Shown here in pieces: positions 1 to 7,200 of a stretch of DNA of 25,646 nt. Under the pieces are notes generated by a model. The model had not been told where the DNA came from and ran no database searches. It was given only the letters and a program-made list of their open reading frames with translations. The stretch's first letter is position 1. Every line of letters starts with the position of its first letter. This stretch comes from a bacterium. GTDB taxonomy: Bacteria; Patescibacteriota; Minisyncoccia; JACQLN01. Made by a program: the position numbers and the translations under genes. Location of the stretch: assembly GCA_030697855.1 (NCBI GenBank), contig JAUYOU010000044.1, positions 1 to 25,646 on the forward strand, written 5' to 3'.

Positions 1-87
1 TTTTGTCATGATGTCTATATCATAGTATTCCGTTGTGTTATATTCCAAGTTGTTATATGCTATGTGTATGCCGATGGCGAAGCAAAA

Positions 88-169
88 CCAAAAATTTCCT
101 TTCCATTTTTTGTCGGCTCCCCCCACACCCCCCGCCGCAGAAAAAAAGAAAGGGAAGGAAAATTTTTGG
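88..169. repeat. Long imperfect hairpin in the GC-rich 5' stretch
   Basis: The arm at 88-117 is nearly complementary to 134-169: A-rich/T-rich outer parts, a TTTCC/GGAAG-type middle, and GTCGGC facing GCCGCAG. The arms enclose a C-rich loop with two C6 runs (119-124, 128-133). On the minus strand the loop is G-rich and might form a G-quadruplex. Two smaller hairpins follow, CTCCC/GGGAG at about 176-194 and CACGCG/CGCGTG at 241-257. The whole 1-322 stretch has no gene I can support, and from about 115 to 320 it is clearly richer in G+C than the coding DNA around it. I infer a dispersed intergenic element or structured RNA; I cannot tell which. Confidence 0.5.
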
Positions 170-322
170 GTTTTTCTCCCGCGACCGCAGGGAGCGGACG
201 AGGCGCGCAGATTGGAGCGTACGATTCAATTCAGAGCCACCACGCGCTCCGCGCGTGCGATTAGTAGCTTTCGTCAGGATTCAGCTCGAAATGCAGTCGA
301 ACTTTGTTCAATACACACCGCC

Positions 323-997
323 ATGAAAATTAAAAAAACAATTTTACTCATTATCTTAACCGCTATTGTAGCTATTGGTGGAACTTATTTATTTTTGGAA
401 AATAAATCTGGCGTCGCCATAGGCAAACCTTGTTCTTACAATGGAGCAGAGGTTATGGATACTAAAGGTTTGCAGTGTTATTTTTATGGAGAAGCGCCGG
501 AAACAGGCGGTCGCTCGGGTATTTGGATCAAGCCAGATTTAAGGCAAATAAGTGATTGGTCGGAATATAAAAATTATGTTTCTAACTGGAAAAAATATAC
601 TAGCCCAGACAAAAAAATAAGTTTTTCATATCCTCAAACTTGGGATATTAATATATTAAATTGGAAAGATGGTGTTATTGGTATTCTGATGGGTAAACCA
701 GCAGATATCCCACCTATAATTAATATAGAAAAAATAGAGAAAAACGCTGTTACCGTGGAAGACAGGATTGGGGATGCAAGGGGAGATGGCAATAATGTTT
801 TAGAGGATCAGATTATTTTAAATGGTTCCGAGGCTACTAGACTATATACGATTTCGGCCAATAATATAACACAAGATTCTATCAGTATATTCATCGACAA
901 AGGGGATTATTATGTTGCTGTTAGTGCTCCTATCTTTAATGATCCCTTGTATGATTTTCCTACCTTATATTTATTGAGTACTTTTAAGGTTGATTAA
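323..997 (+). CDS. Membrane-anchored hypothetical protein
   Basis: The protein has 224 residues. The N-terminus has a short basic start (MKIKK) and a hydrophobic segment over about residues 6-26, a signal anchor or uncleaved signal peptide, so the bulk should be extracytoplasmic. Two Cys residues soon after (GKPCSY and LQCYFY) could form a disulfide. The C-terminal half has a pattern common in small Patescibacteria surface proteins, a KKISFSYP strand followed by repeated beta strands and LSTFKVD at the end. I do not recognise a named family. The reading frame is open back to 35, but I place the start at the ATG at 323. Everything before it translates the GC-rich hairpin region into low-complexity residues, and the signal anchor begins exactly at 323. 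There is no obvious Shine-Dalgarno. Confidence 0.7.
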   Translation: MKIKKTILLIILTAIVAIGGTYLFLENKSGVAIGKPCSYNGAEVMDTKGLQCYFYGEAPETGGRSGIWIKPDLRQISDWSEYKNYVSNWKKYTSPDKKISFSYPQTWDINILNWKDGVIGILMGKPADIPPIINIEKIEKNAVTVEDRIGDARGDGNNVLEDQIILNGSEATRLYTISANNITQDSISIFIDKGDYYVAVSAPIFNDPLYDFPTLYLLSTFKVD

Positions 998-1079
998 GTA
1001 AATTTATACCCATACCCTTGCATTTTTTAGGAATTAAGATACTATTAGTAAAAGATTAATCAATATAAATATAAAACAT

Positions 1080-1328
1080 ATGGCAAATGCTGCATTTATG
1101 AAACCAATGAACATTAGCTCGGAGTTGGCTGAAGTCATTGGTAAGGGGCCTATGCCTCGTTCGGAAGTTGTTAAAAAACTCTGGATCTATATCAAAAAGA
1201 ATAATCTTCAGGATCCTACTAACAAGCGCAATATAAACGCCGATGCAGATCTTAAGAAAGTATTTGGCGGGAAGGCTACTGTAAGTATGTTTGAAATGAC
1301 CAAGCTTGTTTCTAAACATTTATCCTAG
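1080..1328 (+). CDS. SWIB/MDM2-domain protein
   Basis: This 82-residue protein consists almost entirely of one SWIB (SWI complex BAF60b) domain. Visible marks are the FMKPMNIS opening, the EVVKKLWIYIKKNNLQDP helix with the conserved LW.YIK..NLQ.P core, the KRNINAD turn and the terminal MFEMTKLVSKHL helix. Stand-alone bacterial SWIB proteins are known from Chlamydiae and Patescibacteria. They are thought to bind DNA or chromatin-like proteins, but their role is unsettled. The gene is monocistronic, with its own terminator at 1354-1382. It has no Shine-Dalgarno; an AT-rich TATAAA box at 1064-1069 lies only 10 nt before the ATG, so the mRNA may be nearly leaderless. The family call is firm, the function is not. 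Confidence 0.88.
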   Translation: MANAAFMKPMNISSELAEVIGKGPMPRSEVVKKLWIYIKKNNLQDPTNKRNINADADLKKVFGGKATVSMFEMTKLVSKHLS

Positions 1329-1353
1329 TTTCTATATAGTTGGATAATTAAAC

Positions 1354-1382
1354 AAAAACAGCCATTCAATGTGGCTGTTTTT
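1354..1382 (+). terminator. Rho-independent terminator after the SWIB gene
   Basis: Perfect 11-bp arms AAAAACAGCCA (1354-1364) and TGGCTGTTTTT (1372-1382) enclose a 7-nt loop. The 3' arm ends in the T-tract. The hairpin lies 25 nt downstream of the SWIB stop codon. Confidence 0.85.
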
Positions 1383-1420
1383 GTTATTGTTTGCTATCAT
1401 ACCAATTGTTCTATTATCAA

Positions 1421-1518
1421 TATAATTTAAAGAGCGAATATGTTCCCGCCCAGTAACGCATACGAATGTACGTTACTGGGCTACGGCAGACACATATTTT
1501 TAGCTATTCGCTTCGCTC
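1421..1518 (+). promoter_or_regulatory. TATAAT box and structured leader of the VOC gene
   Basis: A perfect TATAAT lies at 1421-1426, without a convincing -35. Transcription would start at about 1432-1434, exactly where a nested structure begins. GAGCGAA (1432-1438) pairs with TTCGCTC (1512-1518), TATGT (1439-1443) with ACATA (1492-1496), and an 11-bp stem GCCCAGTAACG (1448-1458) with CGTTACTGGGC (1471-1481). The structure ends 10 nt before the ATG at 1529. This fits a cis-acting RNA leader. It could also be an inserted palindromic repeat, and no ligand or known class is recognised. Confidence 0.45.
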
Positions 1519-1528
1519 ATAGAAAAAT

Positions 1529-1915
1529 ATGGCAAAACATAAAGTAGTGCACTTCGAAATTCCAACAGGGGATTTTAAAAAGTCTAAAGAGTTTTATTCT
1601 AAAACTTTTGGTTGGAAGATGAAAACTTGGGGTAATGAATATATGATGGCTATGACAACAGATATTGATGCAAAAACTCAAAAGCCATCCGAGATGGGTG
1701 GTATCAACGGTGGTTTTTATGTTCGTAAAAATAAAAGCCAACAACCTTCGTTTGTTATAGAAACTGATTCTATCGACAAGACCCTTCAGAAAGCAGTAAA
1801 GGGTGGTGGTAAAATTAAAAGAATTAAATCTCCAATAGGTGAAATGGGTTTTATGGCAGAATTTACAGACCCAGACGGAAACATAATTAGTTTGTGGGAA
1901 GAAGCTAAAAAATAA
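1529..1915 (+). CDS. VOC-family (glyoxalase/bleomycin-resistance fold) protein
   Basis: The 128-residue protein matches the vicinal oxygen chelate fold. It has the opening strand VVHFEIP with a candidate metal-ligand His at residue 8, then the FKKSKEFYSKTFGW helix and turn typical of the first beta-alpha-beta-beta-beta unit. Near the C-terminus is the hallmark DPDGNIISLWE, whose Glu is the usual second metal ligand. The length matches single-domain members, which form the active site as dimers. Substrates in this superfamily are very diverse (glyoxalases, dioxygenases, resistance proteins), so none is assigned here. The gene is a single transcription unit between a structured leader and a strong terminator. 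The start is the only in-frame ATG near the conserved strand, and it has no Shine-Dalgarno. Confidence 0.85.
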   Translation: MAKHKVVHFEIPTGDFKKSKEFYSKTFGWKMKTWGNEYMMAMTTDIDAKTQKPSEMGGINGGFYVRKNKSQQPSFVIETDSIDKTLQKAVKGGGKIKRIKSPIGEMGFMAEFTDPDGNIISLWEEAKK

Positions 1916-1919
1916 AATT

Positions 1920-1952
1920 AAAAACACCCTCCACGCATCGGAGGGTGTTTTT
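1920..1952 (+). terminator. Rho-independent terminator after the VOC gene
   Basis: Perfect 13-bp arms AAAAACACCCTCC (1920-1932) and GGAGGGTGTTTTT (1940-1952) enclose a 7-nt loop, with the T-run in the 3' arm. It begins 5 nt after the stop codon. Confidence 0.9.
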
Positions 1953-1953
1953 G

Positions 1954-1962
1954 TGCTAACAT
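1954..1962 (+). promoter_or_regulatory. Extended -10 of the DPM1-like gene, probably leaderless
   Basis: TGCTAACAT reads as an extended -10 (TG-N plus TAACAT). Only 7 nt (TTATTTA) separate it from the ATG at 1970, so the predicted +1 falls on or beside the start codon. There is no Shine-Dalgarno. It lies directly behind the previous gene's terminator, where a new promoter is needed. Confidence 0.45.
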
Positions 1963-1969
1963 TTATTTA

Positions 1970-2677
1970 ATGAAAACGATCGTAGTTATTCCCACATATA
2001 ACGAAAGATCTAATATTTTAGAGATTATAGAAAAAATATTTGCACTAAACATAAACGGTTTAGAAGTTTTAGTTGTGGACGATAATTCGCCCGATGGCAC
2101 GGCTGACGTTGTAAAAGAACTATCAAATAAATATCCTATCAAGTTAATTAGTCGGGCTAAAAAAGAAGGTTTGGGTAAGGCCTATGTATCGGTTTTTAAA
2201 CAGATTTTGCTGGCTCAAGATAAGCCAGATTATATTATTCAAATAGATGCTGATTTATCGCATAACCCAAAAAACATCTTAAATTTTTTAAATAAGATAG
2301 GGGAATGCGATTTGGTTTTGGGTTCTAGATATATTAAAGGCGGGGGAACAGAGAATTGGGATTATGTTAGAAAAATGGTTAGTAGGTTTGGCAATATATA
2401 TGCACAGTTTATTTTAAGTTTGCCCTATAAAGATTTAACTGGTGGTTTTAAATGTTGGAAAAGGGAAGTATTAGAAAAAATAGATTTAGATTTATTAAGT
2501 TCTACTGGTTATAATTTTCAAATAGAAACAACATATAAGGCTCACAAACTAGGTTACAAAATTTGCGAAGTGCCTATAACTTTTACCGAAAGAAAAACAG
2601 GTAAGTCTAAATTTAATTTAGGAATAATTTGGGAAAGTTTTATAAAAGTTTTATGGTTAAAATTAAAAACTTTATAG
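1970..2677 (+). CDS. Polyprenyl-phosphate mannosyltransferase-like GT2 (DPM1 type)
   Basis: The 235-residue GT-A glycosyltransferase has the opening VVIPTYNERSNI, the nucleotide-binding DDNSPDGT (residues 37-44), the metal-binding DADLSHNP (93-100) and the GSRYIKGGG loop. These are the signatures of the dolichol/polyprenol-phosphate mannose synthase branch. The enzyme would move a sugar, typically mannose from GDP-mannose, onto a membrane polyprenyl phosphate, giving a lipid-linked donor for glycans or glycoproteins outside the cell. It lacks the C-terminal membrane helices of many bacterial homologues, like the short DPM1 form. The next gene, which overlaps its 3' end, encodes a membrane protein. 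Donor sugar and acceptor cannot be read from the sequence. Confidence 0.85.
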   Translation: MKTIVVIPTYNERSNILEIIEKIFALNINGLEVLVVDDNSPDGTADVVKELSNKYPIKLISRAKKEGLGKAYVSVFKQILLAQDKPDYIIQIDADLSHNPKNILNFLNKIGECDLVLGSRYIKGGGTENWDYVRKMVSRFGNIYAQFILSLPYKDLTGGFKCWKREVLEKIDLDLLSSTGYNFQIETTYKAHKLGYKICEVPITFTERKTGKSKFNLGIIWESFIKVLWLKLKTL

Positions 2678-3099
2678 AAAAAATAAAACCTTATAGCGAT
2701 CAAATATTTTTAGTTGTGGTTATTATGTTGGTTGGGATAATGAGTTTTGGTTTGGGACGTTTGAGCGCTAAATATCAAACAGCCGAATTAAATATAAAGA
2801 GCACCATTGTTAACACTGCCGATTTAAATAAAATTGTTACAGATGGTTCTGTTAAGAATATAAAAACTGTTAAAAAAGAGGTTGTTCCACTTTCAGTAGA
2901 GGGGAGTGATCCTGATGTTGAAGTTACAACACTGTCTACGCAAAAGATTGTAGGGAACAAAGATAGTAAAATTTATCATTACGAAAATTGTTCGGGAGCA
3001 TTAAAGATGAAAGCAGAAAATAAAATTTATTTCGCGTCTATATTAGATGCTAAATCGGCTGGGTTTAGACCGGCTGGAAACTGTCAAGGGCTAGAGTAG
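2653..3099 (+). CDS. Single-TM protein with Ada-like Cys domain
   Basis: From the ATG at 2653 the product has 148 residues: a short basic cytoplasmic start, one membrane helix (about residues 17-37), a Ser/Thr/Val-rich linker, and a C-terminal domain over about the last 50 residues. That domain has the pattern VGNKDSKIYH, ENCSGALKM, then AGFRPAGNC. This is the Ada-type metal-binding-domain pattern (SKxYHxxxCxxxxxI and GYRPxxxC) often attached to membrane anchors or nucleases in Patescibacteria. Only two Cys remain here, so a classical Cys4 zinc site is incomplete. The gene overlaps the glycosyltransferase by 25 nt. A TTG at 2629 behind AGGA is a possible alternative start. Function unknown. 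Confidence 0.75.
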   Translation: MVKIKNFIEKIKPYSDQIFLVVVIMLVGIMSFGLGRLSAKYQTAELNIKSTIVNTADLNKIVTDGSVKNIKTVKKEVVPLSVEGSDPDVEVTTLSTQKIVGNKDSKIYHYENCSGALKMKAENKIYFASILDAKSAGFRPAGNCQGLE

Positions 3100-3136
3100 A
3101 GTGTGGATAACTTATATAGATAGTTGTCGCACAATG

Positions 3137-3252
3137 TAGCTTATGCGACGTTGTTTAGTCAGTAAAACCTATTACCTATTTGATTTTTAAACCGAACCGA
3201 ATAGTTAAATGTTTATAGTTTTTATTATTAAAAAACAACATCGCATAAGCTA
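3137..3252. repeat. Inverted repeat between convergent genes
   Basis: Twenty-base arms TAGCTTATGCGACGTTGTTT (3137-3156) and AAACAACATCGCATAAGCTA (3233-3252) match at all but one position, which would be a G-U pair in RNA. A 76-bp AT-rich spacer separates them. The left arm also closes a smaller GTCGCA/TGCGAC hairpin (3126-3149). It sits between the ends of convergent genes, so it may act as a terminator or be a small mobile repeat. Confidence 0.6.
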
Positions 3253-3300
3253 AGAATATTTTGCAACATTCCCCTTTGGGATAACATCGCAAAATATTCT
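3253..3300. terminator. Probable bidirectional terminator hairpin
   Basis: Twelve-base perfect arms AGAATATTTTGC (3253-3264) and GCAAAATATTCT (3289-3300) enclose an inner TCCC/GGGA hairpin (3270-3281). The motif AACATCGCA occurs at 3237-3245 and again at 3283-3291, linking this hairpin to the inverted repeat beside it. The site lies between the 3' ends of convergent genes ending at 3099 and 3330. Confidence 0.5.
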
Positions 3301-3329
3301 TTTAAATACAAAATCTATAGAGATTTATT

Positions 3330-4619
3330 TTATAAGTAATCTAACGGGTTTAAAGTTTTACCGTAGTTATAACTTACTCGTAGGTCCCCCGTTTTTGGAT
3401 CTTTATAAGTAAAGAATTCTGTAAACACAGAAAAGTGTAAATGTGAGCCAGTAACATTACCACTAGCGCCTTCGTAGCCAATAACATCACCAACGGTTAG
3501 TTCATCGCCAACAGAACGATTAGATATTTTAGACATATGAGAGTATAAGGTTACTAAGCCTCCTGGGTGTTGAATTGCGATCCAGTTACCCCAATAACCA
3601 TTACAGGATGGGCGAACATAGTTTTGACAAGCTTCTAATCCTTTTGCAACAACTTTGCCTCCCGCAGCAGCTTTTATAGGGCTAGCTAAACCAGCAGACA
3701 TATCTAAACCATTATGGCCTTGGCCACCATAAGCGCCACGTTTAGCATATTTAGTCATACCAAAGTTTTGTGTAACTTTTATATTATCTTGTGGCCAAGC
3801 AAATATTTTTGTTCCTGCTTTAGGAATTGTTCCTGCTTGGAAATAACTAACGAAGTTTTTTTCAACTAAAATTTGTTCTTCTATTTTTGCCAAACGCGAT
3901 AATAAATCGGCTTGTTGTTGTTCTACTTGGTTTAATAATGTTTGGTATATTTGTTCTTGGCCTTTGGTTACCTTAAGCACAGTATCCTTTCTTGTTTTCT
4001 CTTGTTGTTGGGCAGATTTCTGAACAGATAGTTGGGCGTTTTTATTTTCTAGTTCTATTTTATTTTCTTTTAAGTCTACTTCTTTGTTTTCTAAGTTGTT
4101 TTTTAAAACCCGAGTATCTTTAAGAACATCGTTCATTTTCTTTTGCAAAGAGTCTAAATGTTCTGTTTGTTTTACGGCTTCGGTAAGAGTTTTATACTTT
4201 AAAGCTCTTTCTAATAAACTCTCTTCATCAAATTTTCTAAGTTCTCTTAGGATACTGCCTAAAACTTCTTGTTTTTCGCCAATGCTAAGTTGAGTTTTTT
4301 CTATATCTGTTTGAGTTTCTTCTATATTAAGACGTGTTAAGTAGATTTGATTTTCTGTTTTTTTAATATCTAAATTAAGCTTACTTATTTGAGTATTTAT
4401 ACTAGAGATTTCGTTTTTTAAAGAAGTTATCTCTCCCCTTTTAGAATCTAAATTTTTTTGGTATTCGGTAATTTTGGCTTCTAGTTCGGCAATATTATTT
4501 TGTAAATTTCCCCGCTCATTTTTTAAGTTTTCTAGTTGGTCGGCATACGTAAAAAATGGCGTAAAAAATAACGCCAAAAAAACAAAGAATATTTTTAATC
4601 CTTGTTGTTTAAGATTCAT
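3330..4619 (-). CDS. EnvC-like murein hydrolase activator / M23 peptidase
   Basis: The 429-residue protein has a signal peptide (hydrophobic 10-25, probable cleavage after TYA), then a long Lys/Glu/Gln-rich coiled coil from about 27 to 255, and a C-terminal LytM/M23 domain (about 270-429). Zn-ligand motifs are intact: H302 and D306 in GHNGLD and the HLHF pair H393/H395, with a further His in YSHMS at 361. The domain may therefore be an active D,D-endopeptidase, unlike the degenerate EnvC of E. coli. A coiled coil plus LytM is the architecture of septal wall-splitting factors. The start overlaps the end of gltX by 11 nt, which implies co-transcription. The inserted Cys pair near 331 and 339 is unusual for the fold and may be a disulfide. 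Confidence 0.88.
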   Translation of the reverse strand: MNLKQQGLKIFFVFLALFFTPFFTYADQLENLKNERGNLQNNIAELEAKITEYQKNLDSKRGEITSLKNEISSINTQISKLNLDIKKTENQIYLTRLNIEETQTDIEKTQLSIGEKQEVLGSILRELRKFDEESLLERALKYKTLTEAVKQTEHLDSLQKKMNDVLKDTRVLKNNLENKEVDLKENKIELENKNAQLSVQKSAQQQEKTRKDTVLKVTKGQEQIYQTLLNQVEQQQADLLSRLAKIEEQILVEKNFVSYFQAGTIPKAGTKIFAWPQDNIKVTQNFGMTKYAKRGAYGGQGHNGLDMSAGLASPIKAAAGGKVVAKGLEACQNYVRPSCNGYWGNWIAIQHPGGLVTLYSHMSKISNRSVGDELTVGDVIGYEGASGNVTGSHLHFSVFTEFFTYKDPKTGDLRVSYNYGKTLNPLDYL

Positions 4620-6018
4620 TTAACTTTTCTAATGCTTTTTTAATTCTATTTATAGATTCTTTTTTACCTAGCACATCTAAAATTTCAAATGGGCTTGGAG
4701 ATTTTGCCATACCAGATAAAGCTACTCTTAATGGCCATAACAAATCACCTCGGCCAATATTGTTAGCTTTGGGCATAAGTTCGGTTGTGGTTGTATCTAT
4801 ATCAAATGAATCTTCCGATATATTTTCTAATATAGATAAAACTATTTGTAGGTTTGTTTTAATCTTTTCTTTTGGCGCATCTTTCCAGCTTAATAATTTT
4901 ATTTCATATGTTGGTAAAGCAAATACAAAACTAGCAAGATCTTTAATTTCTGAAAAAGTGTTTAATCTGTCTTTAAACAGATGAGCTACTTTAATTAGCT
5001 GTGCTTCGGTTGGGTTATACATATCTAAATATGGCGCTATAAATTTAGCAATTTCCGCTGGTACTAATTCCTTTATGTATTGATTGTTTATTGATTTTAG
5101 TTTCTCAATATTAAAAATACCTCCGGCTTTTTGTACTCTTTCTAAATCAAATTCTTTTACAAGCTCTTCCAAGTTGAAAATTTCTTTATCGTCTTTAGGG
5201 TGCCAACCTATAAGGGTCATAAAATTAAGCATAGCTTTTGGCAGGTATCCCAGTCTGGCAAATTCGTTTACGGAGACAGCACCATGTCTTTTGGATAGTT
5301 TTGATCTATCTGCCGATAATATTAATGGTAGGTGGGCATATTCTGGCTGTTTAAATTCTAAAGCTTCTTGAATCAATATTTGTTTTGGTGTATTAGGTAA
5401 ATGATCTTCTCCCCTTATTACATGGGTTATTTGTGTTTCATGGTCATCGACTACAACAGCAAGGTTATAAAGCGGAGTGTCTAAATTTTTGGCTAAAGAT
5501 ATGTCGCCTAAAAGATTAGTATCAAATTCAACTTCACCCCTAATTAAGTCTTTAAAGGTTATTTTTTTATGAGGAGTTTTTAAGCGGATAATGGCATTTT
5601 CTTTTTTTAATTTTTCTAGAGCTTTGTCTAGCGAAAGGTCTTTATGTTCACACTCATGTTTAAAAGATATCTTTTCTAAAGCTTGGTTTTTCTGTTCTTC
5701 TTCTAGTTCTTCTATTGTGTGAAAACAATAAAAAGCTTTTTTATTTTCTATAAGTTTAGCTAAATATTCTTTGTGTATAGATACTCTTTCACTTTGTCTT
5801 ATTAGTTCCTCGTCCCAATTTAAACCCAGCCATTTTAAACTATTTACAATATCTGTTTCGAATTCCTTTTTTGATCTTTCGGTATCTGTATCTTCTATAC
5901 GCAATAAAAATTCGCCATGATTTTGTTTGGCAAATAAGTAATTAAAAAGCGCGGTACGAGCTGTACCGACATGCATATAACCTGTTGGGCTGGGAGCGAT
6001 TCTTGTGCGAATTTTCAT
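4609..6018 (-). CDS. gltX: Glutamyl-tRNA synthetase
   Basis: The 469-residue class I synthetase charges tRNA with glutamate. It starts directly with the Rossmann fold (RIAPSPTGYMHVG, the HIGH equivalent at H16-V-G) and has IEDTDTERS, the IRGEDHLPNTPKQ acceptor-binding stretch and the KMSKS equivalent KLSKR at 240-244. The C-terminal third is the alpha-helical anticodon-binding part of bacterial GluRS. A likely zinc knuckle is present, but with His replacing Cys: C98-x-H100 and C123-x-H125. It may be non-discriminating, making Glu-tRNA(Gln) for an amidotransferase; nothing here proves that. It lies 13 nt after murG and overlaps the M23 gene by 11 nt, with no own terminator. Confidence 0.95.
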   Translation of the reverse strand: MKIRTRIAPSPTGYMHVGTARTALFNYLFAKQNHGEFLLRIEDTDTERSKKEFETDIVNSLKWLGLNWDEELIRQSERVSIHKEYLAKLIENKKAFYCFHTIEELEEEQKNQALEKISFKHECEHKDLSLDKALEKLKKENAIIRLKTPHKKITFKDLIRGEVEFDTNLLGDISLAKNLDTPLYNLAVVVDDHETQITHVIRGEDHLPNTPKQILIQEALEFKQPEYAHLPLILSADRSKLSKRHGAVSVNEFARLGYLPKAMLNFMTLIGWHPKDDKEIFNLEELVKEFDLERVQKAGGIFNIEKLKSINNQYIKELVPAEIAKFIAPYLDMYNPTEAQLIKVAHLFKDRLNTFSEIKDLASFVFALPTYEIKLLSWKDAPKEKIKTNLQIVLSILENISEDSFDIDTTTTELMPKANNIGRGDLLWPLRVALSGMAKSPSPFEILDVLGKKESINRIKKALEKLNES

Positions 6019-6031
6019 AATCTTTTAGAGC

Positions 6032-7132
6032 TTAGTGTTTAGAACTTGAATTGGCTAAGTTTAGCAAAATTTCTGCCAACTGGTGGGCTGCTTCTATTTT
6101 ACCAAATTTTTTGGCATTTTGGCTCATTGAATCTAGTTCTGAATCATCGCTTAGGGTTTTCTCTAGGGTTTCTTTTAGTGTATCTAATTCTTGCTCTCTT
6201 AAAACAACTGTGGAGTGGGTTTTAGCATAAGAAGAAGCATTTACTGGTTGATCGCCCCCTTTTCTTTCTAGAGGTATTAAAATACTCGGTTTGCCAAATG
6301 CAGCAAGTTCGAATATGGTTCCTGCGCCGGCGCGACCAACCGCAAGGTCGCATAGTGTATAAGCCGCAGCTAGTTCCTCTTCATTTAAAAAAGCAAAAAC
6401 TTTTATGTTGTTTTTATTTGATACTTTATGGTTTATGGAGTCAAAGTTATTTTTCCCTACGCTCCAAATAACAAAATATTTTTCTAGCAGTGAATCTAAA
6501 TATTTTAATATAGTATTGTTAATTCTTTGTGCGCCTTGGGACCCGCCACTTATAAAAATAATTTTCCGTTCTGTTTGAATATTTAAAATACTAATCGCCT
6601 CTTCTTTGTTTAAATTTATAAATTTTGTTCTTACGGGGTTGCCAGTTAAAGATATATTTTTATTATTAAAATATTTTCTAGCTTCTTCAAACGAAATAGC
6701 TACGTTATCTGTAACATAAGCTAAAAATTTGTTAGCAAGCCCGGGTACAGCGTCGGATTCGTGTATGATTGTTTTTTTAAATAAGATATCGGCGGCTAAA
6801 ACTGGCAAAACACTGCCATAGCTGCCCTTGCCCAAAACCACATCTGGGTTTATGGAATAAACTAAAATTAAAGACTGAAAAAAAGCGAATGGAATTTTAA
6901 TAATTTCCCAAATATATTTAAACGAAAAATATCGTCTAATTTTACCGGCGGCGATTATGGTTCTAACCATAACACCTTCTTCGCGTAGTGCGTTTAGCGA
7001 AAATTCTTCTGGGCCAACAAAGTAAATTTCGGCTTTAGGTTCTAGGTTTTTGATGGCTCTAGCTATGGCTACTAATGGCAAAACATGCCCGCCTGTTCCC
7101 CCACCACACAGCATTATCCTAGGGTTTTTCAT
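6032..7132 (-). CDS. murG: MurG, lipid II-forming GlcNAc transferase
   Basis: The 366-residue GT-B enzyme transfers GlcNAc from UDP-GlcNAc to lipid I at the inner face of the membrane, giving lipid II. The glycine loop GGGTGGHV (10-17) opens the protein. The second loop GSYGSVLPV, the HESDAVPGLAN segment (usually HEQNA..G..N; Q to S and N to D here), GGSQGAQRIN, the donor-binding GRAGAGTIFELAAFGKP and the GGDQPVNA motif follow in order. Length is normal for the family. The ATG is preceded by an extended -10 rather than a Shine-Dalgarno. The gene lies behind a terminator that ends an unrelated inserted gene, so this promoter probably restarts the murG-gltX-M23 transcription unit. Confidence 0.96.
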   Translation of the reverse strand: MKNPRIMLCGGGTGGHVLPLVAIARAIKNLEPKAEIYFVGPEEFSLNALREEGVMVRTIIAAGKIRRYFSFKYIWEIIKIPFAFFQSLILVYSINPDVVLGKGSYGSVLPVLAADILFKKTIIHESDAVPGLANKFLAYVTDNVAISFEEARKYFNNKNISLTGNPVRTKFINLNKEEAISILNIQTERKIIFISGGSQGAQRINNTILKYLDSLLEKYFVIWSVGKNNFDSINHKVSNKNNIKVFAFLNEEELAAAYTLCDLAVGRAGAGTIFELAAFGKPSILIPLERKGGDQPVNASSYAKTHSTVVLREQELDTLKETLEKTLSDDSELDSMSQNAKKFGKIEAAHQLAEILLNLANSSSKH

Positions 7133-7138
7133 ATACTT

Positions 7139-7147
7139 ACTTTAGCA
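7139..7147 (-). promoter_or_regulatory. Extended -10 of murG, probably leaderless
   Basis: On the minus strand TGCTAAAGT gives TG-N plus TAAAGT, followed by just 6 nt (AAGTAT) before the murG ATG at 7132. It stands immediately downstream of the terminator at 7168-7194, where a new start of transcription is needed. Confidence 0.42.
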
Positions 7148-7161
7148 GTATTTTTTTAAAT

Positions 7162-7194
7162 AAAAAAGCAGGCAACCGGTTGTTGGTTGCCTGC
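7162..7194 (-). terminator. Terminator after the inserted hypothetical gene
   Basis: Perfect 10-bp arms GCAGGCAACC (7168-7177) and GGTTGCCTGC (7185-7194). On the minus strand a T6 run (the complement of 7162-7167) follows the stem. It starts 6 nt after the stop of the gene at 7201. Confidence 0.85.
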
Positions 7195-7200
7195 TGTGTG

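Noticed and set aside
35..322. Reading frame open from 35, extending the first protein by 96 residues
   Set aside because: The extension translates the GC-rich hairpin into low-complexity residues, and a normal signal anchor begins at the ATG at 323.
1517..1927. Long minus-strand frame opposite the VOC gene
   Set aside because: It is a shadow. The plus-strand protein has clear VOC motifs; the minus one has none and would start inside the terminator.
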